DNA from: Neobacillus cucumis
Lineage (GTDB): Bacteria > Bacillota > Bacilli > Bacillales > Cytobacillaceae
Direction: 5' to 3'
Length of the DNA stretch: 64,000 bases
Assembly: GCF_002860255.1 (NCBI RefSeq)
Contig: NZ_PGVE01000107.1
Coordinates: 109,977 to 173,976 of the forward strand
The position numbers were made by a program, and so were the translations under genes. The notes beneath the pieces were generated by a model. That model did no database searches. It saw only the letters and a program-made list of their open reading frames with translations, and had not been told where the DNA came from. This document shows positions 51,514 through 60,910 of the stretch, in pieces; the stretch's first letter is position 1, and each line of letters starts with the position of its first letter.

Positions 51514-52593
51514 TCACCCTACCGTAATTTTTGAACGTTCGCGTTCATGATTTTCCATAAACTCTAAGATTTGTGCATCCATCACATGGGCAATATGCCC
51601 TCTATTTAAATATACTCTGGTCCATTCAACGGTTTTCTCAATAGCCTTTTCAATATTCCATCTAGGCTCCCAGCCAAATGTCCTCTTTATTTTGGAACAG
51701 TCCAATTTTAAGAAATGGGCTTCATGCGGGCCTCCATCGGACTGATTAACCCAGCGTAAGCCTTCTCCCCATACCTTACAAAATAAATCTGTTAATGTTT
51801 CTGTTGATACACAATCATTCTCATTTGGCCCAACATTGTAATAACCTTCGTCCTGTTTGTTTTGGTATTGTTTTTCGATAATTAATAGATAGGCATAAAG
51901 CGGCTCAAGTACATGTTGATACGGCCTGATTGATGAGGGATTCCTTACGATGATCGGTTCATTATTAGCTGCAGCCCTAATGCAATCAGGAATAATTCGC
52001 TCATTAGCAAAATCTCCGCCGCCAATTACATTTCCTGCTCTTGCCGAAGATATGGAAATATCTTCATTAGAAAAAAATGAGTTTTTATAACACTGTGTTA
52101 TCATTTCTGAACATGATTTACTATTGGAATAAGGATCAAAACCATTTAAATTGTCAGTTTCTCTGTATCCCCATTCCCACTCATGATTTTGATATACTTT
52201 ATCTGTCGTCACATTTAGGACAGATTTTATGGTTTTACTTTCCCTGACACATTCAAGAAAATTAACTGTCCCCATTACATTTGTTTCGTATGTATAATGA
52301 GGATCACTATAAGAATCCCTTACAATCGGTTGCGCAGCAAGATGGATGGCAATCTCCGGTTGGGCTTCATGGAAAACCTGCTTTAGCAATATTAAATCTC
52401 TAATATCCCCCATAATGGAGTTCATTTGATTCTCTATACCGCTAAGTGCAAATAGATTCGGTTCAGTTGGCGGCTGTAGTGCATAGCCAGTAACTTCTGC
52501 ACCAGCATTAATAAGCATTTTGCATAACCATGTTCCTTTAAAACCGGTATGACCTGTTACAAATACCTTTTTACCTTTGTAAAAGTTCAACAT
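51514..52593 (-). CDS. rfbG: CDP-glucose 4,6-dehydratase
   Basis: 359 residues. GHTGFKGTWLCKML, with the RfbG/DdhB-specific GFKG(S/T)WL block, IHLAAQPIVRDSYSDPHYTYETNVMGT, and NVTTDKVYQNHEWEWGYRETD carrying the catalytic Thr/Asp-Lys; Tyr and Lys in DPYSNSKSC. Converts CDP-D-glucose to CDP-4-keto-6-deoxyglucose using bound NAD+. Its start lies 23 bases inside the rfbF gene, so translation is coupled. Confidence 0.95.
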   Translation of the reverse strand: MLNFYKGKKVFVTGHTGFKGTWLCKMLINAGAEVTGYALQPPTEPNLFALSGIENQMNSIMGDIRDLILLKQVFHEAQPEIAIHLAAQPIVRDSYSDPHYTYETNVMGTVNFLECVRESKTIKSVLNVTTDKVYQNHEWEWGYRETDNLNGFDPYSNSKSCSEMITQCYKNSFFSNEDISISSARAGNVIGGGDFANERIIPDCIRAAANNEPIIVRNPSSIRPYQHVLEPLYAYLLIIEKQYQNKQDEGYYNVGPNENDCVSTETLTDLFCKVWGEGLRWVNQSDGGPHEAHFLKLDCSKIKRTFGWEPRWNIEKAIEKTVEWTRVYLNRGHIAHVMDAQILEFMENHERERSKITVG

Positions 52594-53368
52594 AATCCCA
52601 CGCTTTCCAAGGAGCTTTTCCAGTTGACCATAAATTTTCTAATAACTCTTTATCTCGCAATGTATCCATACACTGCCAAAATCCATCGTGTCTATATGCC
52701 TGTAATTCTCCTATCCTTGCTAAGGTCTCTAATGGTTCTTTTTCAAAGACAGTTGAGTCGCCTTCAATGAAATCAATAACCTTAGGGTCTAACACCATAA
52801 ATCCTCCGTTGATCCAACCACCATCTTCTTTCGATTTCTCTTTAAAATGGTTAATTTGATCGTCCTTATTAATGTCAAGCATTCCAAATCGTCCACCAGG
52901 TTGAATAGCCGTTATGGTTGCCATTTTATTATTCATTTTGTGGAACTCGACTAATCTTTCGATATCAACATTGGCTACCCCGTCCCCATAAGTAAGCATA
53001 AATGGCTCATTTCCAATATACTCTTTTACTCTTTTAATACGTCCGCCAGTCATTGTATTTATGCCGGTATCGATAAGAGTTACTTTCCATGGTTCAGTAT
53101 GATTATTATGAACAATCATTTTATTTTCAGCTGTAAAATCAAATGTTACATCAGACATATGCAGGTAATAATCTGCAAAAAACTCTTTGATGACATACTG
53201 CTTATAACCGCAGCAAACAACAAAATCATTGTAGCCAAACGAAGAATAATATTTCATAATATGCCATAGGATTGGTTTACCGCCTATTTCAATCATTGGT
53301 TTAGGTTTCAAATGACTTTCTTCGCTTATCCGTGTTCCAAAGCCACCTGCTAGAATAACAACTTTCAT
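52571..53368 (-). CDS. rfbF: Glucose-1-phosphate cytidylyltransferase
   Basis: 265 residues. N-terminal MKVVILAGGFGTRISEESH with KPKPMIEIGGKPILWHIM, typical of RfbF/DdhA; GGWINGGFMVLDPKV and GFWQCMDTLRDKELLE near the end. Makes CDP-glucose from CTP and glucose-1-phosphate, the first step of the CDP-deoxysugar pathway encoded by this and the next three genes. Confidence 0.95.
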   Translation of the reverse strand: MKVVILAGGFGTRISEESHLKPKPMIEIGGKPILWHIMKYYSSFGYNDFVVCCGYKQYVIKEFFADYYLHMSDVTFDFTAENKMIVHNNHTEPWKVTLIDTGINTMTGGRIKRVKEYIGNEPFMLTYGDGVANVDIERLVEFHKMNNKMATITAIQPGGRFGMLDINKDDQINHFKEKSKEDGGWINGGFMVLDPKVIDFIEGDSTVFEKEPLETLARIGELQAYRHDGFWQCMDTLRDKELLENLWSTGKAPWKAWDYVELLQR

Positions 53369-53404
53369 GCTATTCCTCCATTCATCTTGATTAATAAATT
53401 GAAG

Positions 53405-53453
53405 TCCAAATTAAAAGGAGGAAGGCTTAGTCTATAAGCTTTCCTCCTTTTAA
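53405..53453 (-). terminator. Terminator-like hairpin overlapping a glycosyltransferase stop codon
   Basis: AAAAGGAGGAA/TTCCTCCTTTT outer stem plus TTA-rich GCTTA/TAAGC inner stem (53411-53453). The upstream arm encodes the last residues (KGGKLID) of the gene ending at 53427. A T-containing tail follows (TTTTAATTT). It may attenuate transcription into rfbF. A structure within which the GGAGG motif is buried is also worth noting. Confidence 0.55.
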
Positions 53454-54458
53454 AAAGAAATAAAATTTAAAGATAATATCTGTTGTATATATGGATTTAT
53501 AGAGTTTAAATTTTATAATGTTTGCTAAAAAACCACTTTTTGAGTGATATTGTAATGCTTTTTGTGTACTGCCGTTACCTAGGATCCTTTTAATATAATT
53601 TCTTCTTACTTCTTTTGATACTTCCAAACTTGTAATATAGGCTTGAGCTATGAGAGAAAACATTGTCACCGCATATTGGTGTTCCAAGTGGCGCTCGTTA
53701 CTAGGATAAACCCCTTGTTGATAAAGGTAGGCGCGTATCCGATCATAGGTTATACTTTGCATCTCTACATCTTGAATTTGAAAACCCTTGGATGTTGAAT
53801 TGACATTTGAACGATTATATATATATAGTGGTTCCTTTATAAAGCTAAAACGATTCGCATTTTTAATATAATCCAAGTTAAAAAGAACATCCTCACTTCT
53901 CGTAATGGATTCATCAAATCTAATTCTGTTATTTCTTATAATTTCAGCTCTATATAATTTATTCCAAACAAAATAAAGGATAAAATTCTCACAATACTTT
54001 GCGCATATGGTTAAAAATTCTTTCTTGTTATATGTTTGGTCCTCTACTTCACAATGAACAAAATATTCCTTTGCCAACTCATTTACATACATTTTTTGAT
54101 ACCCACAGGTAACTAAATCGGAATGACTGTGAAGTAAGGTATCGTACATTTTCTGTAACATATCAGACGTTAGCCAATCATCCGCATCCAAAAACTGAAT
54201 AAATTCTCCTATGGCATGTTTTAATCCATAATTGCGCCCCGAAGCTATGGAGCCATGTTTTTTTTGAAGATATTTTATTCTTTCGTCTTTTTCCCCATAC
54301 TTATTGCAAATTTCAGAAGAGCCATCGGTTGAGCCGTTATCGACCAAAATTAATTCAAAATCCTTAAATGATTGATTTAGGACAGATTGGATACAACGAT
54401 CCAAATACTGCTCAACTTGATAAATGGGAACAATAATACTAATCTTAGGAATCTTCAT
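53427..54458 (-). CDS. Family 2 glycosyltransferase (tandem paralogue 1)
   Basis: 343 residues, EpsJ/CpsI-like. ISIIVPIYQVEQYLDRCIQS, LVDNGSTDGSSEICNKYG and FLDADDW (metal DxD at about residue 88). C-terminal 220 residues helical, with FILYFVWNKLYRAEII as in the other paralogues. Uses a nucleotide sugar; specificity open. Stop codon lies in a terminator-like hairpin. Confidence 0.9.
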   Translation of the reverse strand: MKIPKISIIVPIYQVEQYLDRCIQSVLNQSFKDFELILVDNGSTDGSSEICNKYGEKDERIKYLQKKHGSIASGRNYGLKHAIGEFIQFLDADDWLTSDMLQKMYDTLLHSHSDLVTCGYQKMYVNELAKEYFVHCEVEDQTYNKKEFLTICAKYCENFILYFVWNKLYRAEIIRNNRIRFDESITRSEDVLFNLDYIKNANRFSFIKEPLYIYNRSNVNSTSKGFQIQDVEMQSITYDRIRAYLYQQGVYPSNERHLEHQYAVTMFSLIAQAYITSLEVSKEVRRNYIKRILGNGSTQKALQYHSKSGFLANIIKFKLYKSIYTTDIIFKFYFFLKGGKLID

Positions 54459-54462
54459 ATTG

Positions 54463-55482
54463 TCACCCCTTCATTAAGTATCTAATTTTAAATGCAGTAT
54501 AATAAATGAGTGGACTCTGATACTTCAAACAGAAATAAGCCAAACGATTGAAATTATAGGTCTGATCGTTCCTTAAAATCGAACGGACTTCCATATCACT
54601 TACATACTTTTTTAGTTCCAGCATTTTATCTTTAAAGGTTAGCTTGTTTTCTGCTTTTGTTAGATCAAACATAGCTCTCAGCACACCACTTAAGTAGGAT
54701 TCTTCCAAAAAAGATCTCGATTTAACATCGTTAATATTTAAATCTGCTAATAGTCTTAAAGACTCTTCATAAACTGTTTTTGCTATTTCAAAGCGATTAT
54801 AATAGATGCCCGAAGTTACGCTGTTTCCATGCAGGACGTAATAATAATAAGCAGAACTTATTAAAATGGCTGATCGGCATTCACGATAATAATGTAAATT
54901 AAATAAAAAATCTTCTGCGATATAAAAATCATTATTAAATTTTAAATTATTTTTCATTATAATTGATTTTTTATACCACTTATTCCAACAGCTTCCAAAT
55001 AGAGGTTCCCCCAACCAAATCGTTCTCAAAAACTCTCCTTTACTTTCATTGTTTGAGAATGATTTTTCTCGGTATTGATAGTGTTGAATAGGTTTTTCAG
55101 CTGTGTCCACAATACAATAGGGCGCTACAATAAAATCATAATCTTGTAACCGAACTCTATTAGCAGCTTCAGAAAAAGAGCTATCAACAAAATCATCTGC
55201 ATCCATAAAGGTGATATATGTACCCTTTGCATGATTGATACCATGGTTACGCGCCCATGAAGGACCTCCGTTTTTTAAATGATAAACATGAACCCGTTCA
55301 TCATGCTCACAATAGTAATCACATATTCCCCCGCTGCCATCGATCGATCCATCGTTCACAAGTATTACTTCAAAATCTTTAAAACTCTGATTAAGCACAG
55401 ATTCTATGCAACGTTTTAGGAACTTTTCAGCATTATATACAGGAATAACAATCGATAATAGGGGCGAGTATAATGACGTCAT
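54463..55482 (-). CDS. Family 2 glycosyltransferase (tandem paralogue 2)
   Basis: 339 residues. LLSIVIPVYNAEKFLKRCIE, LVNDGSIDGSGGICDYYCE and FMDADDF. Shares the SCWNKWYKKSIIM and FNLHYYREC blocks with neighbours. Start ATG overlaps the stop of the upstream gene by one base (TAATG), with AAGGAG upstream. Confidence 0.9.
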   Translation of the reverse strand: MTSLYSPLLSIVIPVYNAEKFLKRCIESVLNQSFKDFEVILVNDGSIDGSGGICDYYCEHDERVHVYHLKNGGPSWARNHGINHAKGTYITFMDADDFVDSSFSEAANRVRLQDYDFIVAPYCIVDTAEKPIQHYQYREKSFSNNESKGEFLRTIWLGEPLFGSCWNKWYKKSIIMKNNLKFNNDFYIAEDFLFNLHYYRECRSAILISSAYYYYVLHGNSVTSGIYYNRFEIAKTVYEESLRLLADLNINDVKSRSFLEESYLSGVLRAMFDLTKAENKLTFKDKMLELKKYVSDMEVRSILRNDQTYNFNRLAYFCLKYQSPLIYYTAFKIRYLMKG

Positions 55483-56489
55483 TATAAATATCTCCTTCTA
55501 AACGCTCTTAAAAAGATGTCCATTACGGTTGCGTTTCTGATTCGAACGAGAGTTCTAATCATTTTTTGTAAATTGCTACGCTCATTAGGCACTTTAAAAA
55601 TTTCTTGTATAATATCATCATGTATGATTTCATATATCATTTTTTTTCTTTCTGTTGGACTCATTGGGCAGCCAGGTAAATAATAATTGATGAAGACAAA
55701 GGAAAATTCATATTGATAATAAAGATACATATTTTCATTGGTATGGATATTCGTTCCTTCATCAACTAATTTTTTTAGTTTTTCATATAAATACATTTGG
55801 ATTTCATACTTATTTTGAACATATTTATGAACGAGGCTTCCATTATTTTGATGATATTCATAATATACACTGTTCTCAAATGAGATCTTATTTGATTTTT
55901 TTAGATAGGAGATATTGAATAGAGCATCTTCTCCTAATTTAAATTCTGTCCCGAATTTAATTTTGTCCTTTTGGATTAAATCATTTCGATATAGTTTGTT
56001 ACATGATGAATAGGCCAATCCCTTTTCCAATAAATGAACAAACAATTCAATTAAAGGTTTATTTTGATTGCTTAACAAGTCTTCAATTTTAAATTTATTC
56101 ATCTCTTTATTATTTTTTACATTTGTAATTCCACAAACCACCAAATCAGTATTTTCATGTTCCACACGATGATACAATGCTTCTATATAGTTTGGCGGTA
56201 ATGTATCATCACTGTCTGTAAACTGAATATATTTACCTTTAGCCATTTCCAGTCCTATGTTCCTTGCATATCCTGGTCCATGATTATCAATATGTACCAC
56301 TTTTATTCTTTCATCCAGTGAAGCATAAGCATTACAAATATCTCCACTACTATCCACTGATCCATCATTTATGAGAATCAACTCAAAAGATGTAAGAGTT
56401 TGACCAAGAATACTTTCAATACATCTTGATAAATAATTTTCTGCATTAAAGACTGGTATTATGACTGAAACTAAATTTCCACCTTCCAT
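55482..56489 (-). CDS. Family 2 glycosyltransferase (tandem paralogue 3)
   Basis: 335 residues. LVSVIIPVFNAENYLSRCIES, LINDGSVDSSGDICNAYAS and FTDSDDT (the first acidic residue of the metal motif is followed by Ser instead of Ala). SSCNKLYRNDLIQ corresponds to the common middle block. Co-translated with paralogue 2. Confidence 0.9.
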   Translation of the reverse strand: MEGGNLVSVIIPVFNAENYLSRCIESILGQTLTSFELILINDGSVDSSGDICNAYASLDERIKVVHIDNHGPGYARNIGLEMAKGKYIQFTDSDDTLPPNYIEALYHRVEHENTDLVVCGITNVKNNKEMNKFKIEDLLSNQNKPLIELFVHLLEKGLAYSSCNKLYRNDLIQKDKIKFGTEFKLGEDALFNISYLKKSNKISFENSVYYEYHQNNGSLVHKYVQNKYEIQMYLYEKLKKLVDEGTNIHTNENMYLYYQYEFSFVFINYYLPGCPMSPTERKKMIYEIIHDDIIQEIFKVPNERSNLQKMIRTLVRIRNATVMDIFLRAFRRRYL

Positions 56490-56526
56490 ATCTCTCCTCC
56501 CTCCCTAAGATTTATATGGATATTTA

Positions 56527-57639
56527 TTATTTATCTATTAATTCAATAACCTTTTGCATCATATTATTCATAACAAAATCATTAGCCCGTACTTTTGATA
56601 CATTTTTAAATCTATCAAGTTGATCATAATCTTCTGCAATCTTTACAAGAGCCTCATCTAAACCATCTTGTGAGTTTTCCACTAACAATCCATACTTACC
56701 ATTTTCCAATATTTCTTCCGGACCTCCGCATTTGGTTGAAACGATGGGAAGCCCCATATATAATGCCTCTAGTAAGACAATACCAAAAGGTTCACAAATG
56801 GCAGGATGTACATAAATACTAGCCTCTCTCAAATAAATAAAAGGATTTAATTTCTTTCCCAGAAAATATACTGCATGATCTATTCTTAGTTCTTGAGCCA
56901 ATTTCTTAAGCTTAAATTCCTCAGGTCCATGGCCAATGATATATAATCTTAATTTATGATTCCTTTGATACCCTTTTAAAAACGCCTTAATTAACCGATC
57001 AATTCCCTTATCTTTATGTAACCGGGCAACTGTTATTAAATTAATTGTATTTTTATCCATTGTTATTTCTATTTCTTCATTTAATTTGCTAACAATTTTT
57101 TCAGGAATAATGGCATTATAAATTTTTTCTACTTTTGTATCAGTTCTAGTAACCTTATAAAAAGCCTTTTTACATTTTTCTGATACAGTAATGATGCTGT
57201 CAAACTTGTTATAGCACTCAGTTTGCTTCTTGGTTGTCACATGACTTTCCAGTCCAAAATTCTGGTATTCCATATCTCCGTGAATCCAGGCAATCTTCTT
57301 CGAGTAAAGATTGGGGGATGCTGCCACAATTTTTTCAGGCATTCCTGTTTTAAATGATATTTCAACATCATATTCCTCACGAATTAAATAATTATAAAGA
57401 AGGCGAGGACTAATAAAACGTAACACTCTATAAATGCCTTTATATTGCTTATCAAATAAAAAAACACGCCTTACCGTCTTAGGTAACTCGTGAACAAGCT
57501 CTCCACCGTCAAATAAAGTCAGAACGGTTACATTATATTTTTGAGGATCAAGACTATTTAAAATATCAAGTAAAAGTATTTCAACTCCACCCATTACCAT
57601 TCGATCCAATACAAATAAAACCTCAACCTTTTTTTTCAT
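56527..57639 (-). CDS. Family 4 glycosyltransferase
   Basis: 370 residues from the ATG at 57639, which overlaps the upstream stop by one base (TAATG) and follows GAAGGG; the frame extends to 57711 inside the upstream gene but without a ribosome site. GT-B fold: VLFVLDRMVMGGVEILLLD at the start, LITVARLHKDKGIDRLIKAF linker and the EPFGIVLLEALYMGLPIV retaining motif (E-x7-E) near residue 285. EpsF/CapM-like. Donor unknown. Confidence 0.9.
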   Translation of the reverse strand: MKKKVEVLFVLDRMVMGGVEILLLDILNSLDPQKYNVTVLTLFDGGELVHELPKTVRRVFLFDKQYKGIYRVLRFISPRLLYNYLIREEYDVEISFKTGMPEKIVAASPNLYSKKIAWIHGDMEYQNFGLESHVTTKKQTECYNKFDSIITVSEKCKKAFYKVTRTDTKVEKIYNAIIPEKIVSKLNEEIEITMDKNTINLITVARLHKDKGIDRLIKAFLKGYQRNHKLRLYIIGHGPEEFKLKKLAQELRIDHAVYFLGKKLNPFIYLREASIYVHPAICEPFGIVLLEALYMGLPIVSTKCGGPEEILENGKYGLLVENSQDGLDEALVKIAEDYDQLDRFKNVSKVRANDFVMNNMMQKVIELIDK

Positions 57640-58640
57640 TATTTTAGACCAACCCTTCTTTCGATTAGGGTTTTTACAGGGTGTAACCCCATTGTTATTC
57701 GAACCAACCAATAGCCCGGGAGTGTTAAGAGGATGATACTTTTGCTCAGTAGCGATATTTTATGATTCAATAGATGATGAAATGATCTTTTAAAGATACT
57801 CTTAGCAAGGGCTTTTGCAGTCGTATGATGGAGCGATGATTTATTAATCGCATTACCGGCTGTTATATCAAATAGCATTCTACACTTAACATTTACTATT
57901 CTGGATTCTAACTCTTCGTCGTAGATGGTTATTTTCTTTTCAGTAAGGAAACTTTTGAGTTCCTCTAACGCTTCGAGTTGATCAAACTGTTTCTCACTAA
58001 AACCTTTTCTTAATATACTCCCATCACGCTGAATGTAATAATATAAAGGTTCATCGATATATGCTACTTTATTAGAATTAAAAAACAGTTTATAAGTAGT
58101 AAATACATCTTCATACATTTTACCAATGGGATAGCGAATGTTTTCAAATAACTCTTTTTTATACAGCTTATTCCAGGCATAATCATGTAAGACTCTGCTT
58201 GAAATCAATTCTCTTAGTGCTTCTTGAGAGGAATATTGAATCACATTTTTAGAGTTTGAAAAAACTTCTCTGTTGGAATATTGTCTGATATAGCCACAAA
58301 CAGCTATTTCAGATTGTGTTTTCTTGCATAACTGATGCAGCTTTTCATACATTTCTTCTTTGATATAGTCATCACCATCAACAAATCCAATATAATCACC
58401 AGTTGCTATTTCTAGTCCAGCATTTCTAGCAGAGCTTAATCCACCATTTGGTTTATCAATCACGACTATTCTATCATCTAACTTAGAGAAATTTTTGATT
58501 AGATGGAGTGTATTGTCCGTTGATCCATCATTCACAACAATGATTTCTAACTCCTTAAAGGTTTGTGAAATTATAGATTCAAGACATTTTATAATATAAT
58601 TTTCAATATTATATGCTGCGATTATGACACTTATTTTCAT
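57639..58640 (-). CDS. Family 2 glycosyltransferase (tandem paralogue 4)
   Basis: 333 residues. ISVIIAAYNIENYIIKCLES, VVNDGSTDNTLHLIKNF and FVDGDDYI. YAWNKLYKKELFE matches the common middle block. C-terminal hydrophobic helix (about 290-312) may anchor it to the membrane. Overlaps the previous gene by four bases (ATGA). Confidence 0.9.
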   Translation of the reverse strand: MKISVIIAAYNIENYIIKCLESIISQTFKELEIIVVNDGSTDNTLHLIKNFSKLDDRIVVIDKPNGGLSSARNAGLEIATGDYIGFVDGDDYIKEEMYEKLHQLCKKTQSEIAVCGYIRQYSNREVFSNSKNVIQYSSQEALRELISSRVLHDYAWNKLYKKELFENIRYPIGKMYEDVFTTYKLFFNSNKVAYIDEPLYYYIQRDGSILRKGFSEKQFDQLEALEELKSFLTEKKITIYDEELESRIVNVKCRMLFDITAGNAINKSSLHHTTAKALAKSIFKRSFHHLLNHKISLLSKSIILLTLPGYWLVRITMGLHPVKTLIERRVGLK

Positions 58641-59650
58641 CTTAACCCTCTCTTCAAACTTAATAATTTAGCAAAGAATAAGATGATAACGCTCCTTTTG
58701 GTGTTTATTATTGACTTCAATATATAGCTCAATAGGTCAGGGGCAGCAGAATTCTTTAAAACATTACCTTCTCTTTTTACCACATTATTGATAAATGACA
58801 ATTTTTCTTTATAAGACAAGCTACAAGTCTTTTTGTATAAATCAATAAAACTTGCCATAAAATCTCTTACAAGAAATCGGTCCAACATGTGTTGATTTTC
58901 ACCCAGTACCCCCCAGTAATCCAACATTTCTTTCATCTCATTTAACAAAGAAAGCCGTATTTCCAATCTATTTGGCCGAAACTTAGAGACAAGACCTTCT
59001 CCTTTTTTAACAGTATAATTTACTAAAGCTTGATTACATGCTTTAACTGAACTAACCTCTCTAACAACTAGAATATTAAATTTCAAATCCTCTCCAATAT
59101 CTATTTCAGTTGGAAAGTTTATCTTGTTATTTTTGATATAACTGGTCAGGTAAACTTTATTCCAAGGAGCATTAATCATTTCATTTTCTATTAGTGAAAT
59201 GGCAGCCTTTCTAAATTCATCCTGAGTATTAAAATGCATACAATCCCTAAATGGAATTCTAAAGCCTGAGATTACACCATCACGTACTATGTTATAACCA
59301 TAAATCAGCAATTCTGTGTTCTCATCTATCTGAGAAGTTAATTCTTTAAGAAAGTTAGAGCTATAATAATCATCAGCATCTAGAAAAGTGATATATTTTC
59401 CTTTTGCCTGCTCAATTCCTACATTTCTTGCGCAGCTTACTCCAGAATTATGAATATTGATTAAGGATAATCTTGGTTCATTTAGGGCGATGTTATGGCA
59501 AATTTCATAACTTTGATCTGTGGAACCGTCATTTACAACAATAATTTCAATATCATGGAAGTTTTGCGATAGGATGCTTTGTATGGCATGACTAATGGTT
59601 TGTTCTGCATTATAAACTGGTATAACAATTGAAAGAAAGGGAGTAGGCAT
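58637..59650 (-). CDS. Family 2 glycosyltransferase (tandem paralogue 5)
   Basis: 337 residues. LSIVIPVYNAEQTISHAIQS, VVNDGSTDQSYEICHNI and FLDADDYY; APWNKVYLTSYIK middle block. ATG lies directly after the stop of the polymerase gene, with GGAGAA as ribosome site inside that gene's last codons. Confidence 0.9.
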   Translation of the reverse strand: MPTPFLSIVIPVYNAEQTISHAIQSILSQNFHDIEIIVVNDGSTDQSYEICHNIALNEPRLSLINIHNSGVSCARNVGIEQAKGKYITFLDADDYYSSNFLKELTSQIDENTELLIYGYNIVRDGVISGFRIPFRDCMHFNTQDEFRKAAISLIENEMINAPWNKVYLTSYIKNNKINFPTEIDIGEDLKFNILVVREVSSVKACNQALVNYTVKKGEGLVSKFRPNRLEIRLSLLNEMKEMLDYWGVLGENQHMLDRFLVRDFMASFIDLYKKTCSLSYKEKLSFINNVVKREGNVLKNSAAPDLLSYILKSIINTKRSVIILFFAKLLSLKRGLR

Positions 59651-60847
59651 TTACATTTCTCCTTTACTTTTCAAAGTTAAAAAATAAAACAAGATATAAT
59701 AAAACCACAAAACAGTTCTTCGTAAATCATTTATTCCAAATCCATACATCAATAATGTAATGACTGCACATAAAATATACGTATTAAAACGAGTGGTTTT
59801 TAACAATTTGGAAACTAATAGTATATATAATATCCCCCCTAATATTCCTGCTTGGGTTAATATTTGTAAGAAGGTATTGTGAGCCTCAAACCCCCCAAAT
59901 ACAAAAGTTCCACTGTAAGAACCAGGTCCTAAACCAAAAATGGGTGAATGCAGCCAAGCTTTGATCGCATTCCCCCATATAATGAGTCTATTCTCTCCAT
60001 TCGTATCACCATGAAAGAAATTTTGGACGAACAAAATAACTTTTCCGTAACCAATAATTAAAAAAAACAATAAGAAACATCCTAAAGCGATGTTTATACT
60101 AAAAGAACTTTTTTGTTTTCTTAAAAATTCACTAGCCTTCAACACGCAGAAACACATAGTTGCGACACCCCAGGCTGAGACCAAGGTTGATGATGTTGTT
60201 GCCAGCCCAATATTAATACTTAATAAGATGCCAAAGAAGGCAATCATCTTATTAAGTAAACTTTTTTCTTTCGTTATAATGTATAATCCAATAAAAGGTA
60301 AGGGAGCAACAAAATAGGCAAATTGGTGATAATCATTAGCGAAAGGAGAAAAAATATTCGATCCCGCATAAGTTAAGGAAAAGCCCAATAAACTTCTTAT
60401 CCCTAGTAAATATACAAAGTACAAGGTGCCAACAATAAATAGTCCCCAGAAGTAGATGAATCGTAATAAACTATATAGATTCACAAAATCACTTCTCTTA
60501 AATACTTGTTCAAAGGTAAAACATAAAAACAGTAATACCACATAGGCCTTATAATCAAAGGAAACATATTGTGGTGAAATACTTAAGAGTGTATTTACTA
60601 CATATCCAAAGGTTACAAAACTTAAATAGAATATCCAAAATACTGAAAAAACATGATTTTTCAAAGAAACCTGAATGGTTTGTTGGCCAGCTAATTGTAC
60701 GATGCAGAAATATAATAAAATCAATTCACCCAATCCGTACATACCAAACCGTAATGAAGTAAAACCAAAAAATAACATCATGACCAAGATTAAAATGTTT
60801 TGAACACTAAAAGTTACATATTTCTGGTTTATTAATGTAGTCTCCAT
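59651..60847 (-). CDS. Polysaccharide polymerase/O-antigen ligase family protein (Wzy)
   Basis: 398 residues with about 11-12 membrane segments. The Wzy_C pattern is present at about residues 280-340: NRLIIWGNAIKAW, SPIFGLGPGSY and EAHNTFLQILTQAGILGG, with the catalytic-site His-Asn. Joins repeat units outside the membrane in the Wzx/Wzy pathway. It lies between glycosyltransferase genes and pairs with the flippase at 46524-47996. Confidence 0.87.
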   Translation of the reverse strand: METTLINQKYVTFSVQNILILVMMLFFGFTSLRFGMYGLGELILLYFCIVQLAGQQTIQVSLKNHVFSVFWIFYLSFVTFGYVVNTLLSISPQYVSFDYKAYVVLLFLCFTFEQVFKRSDFVNLYSLLRFIYFWGLFIVGTLYFVYLLGIRSLLGFSLTYAGSNIFSPFANDYHQFAYFVAPLPFIGLYIITKEKSLLNKMIAFFGILLSINIGLATTSSTLVSAWGVATMCFCVLKASEFLRKQKSSFSINIALGCFLLFFLIIGYGKVILFVQNFFHGDTNGENRLIIWGNAIKAWLHSPIFGLGPGSYSGTFVFGGFEAHNTFLQILTQAGILGGILYILLVSKLLKTTRFNTYILCAVITLLMYGFGINDLRRTVLWFYYILFYFLTLKSKGEM

Positions 60848-60910
60848 TTACAAACACCTTTTATGGTTTTAATATTTTTGTTTTCTACCAAAGTACATTT
60901 ACAATACCCA

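Noticed and set aside
53411..53453. GGAGG inside the hairpin taken as a ribosome site for a small gene
   Set aside because: No start codon follows at suitable spacing on the minus strand; it is coding sequence for the end of the glycosyltransferase.
57640..57711. N-terminal extension of the GT4 protein overlapping the upstream gene
   Set aside because: The ATG at 57639 has a ribosome site, a TAATG overlap and matches the usual family start.
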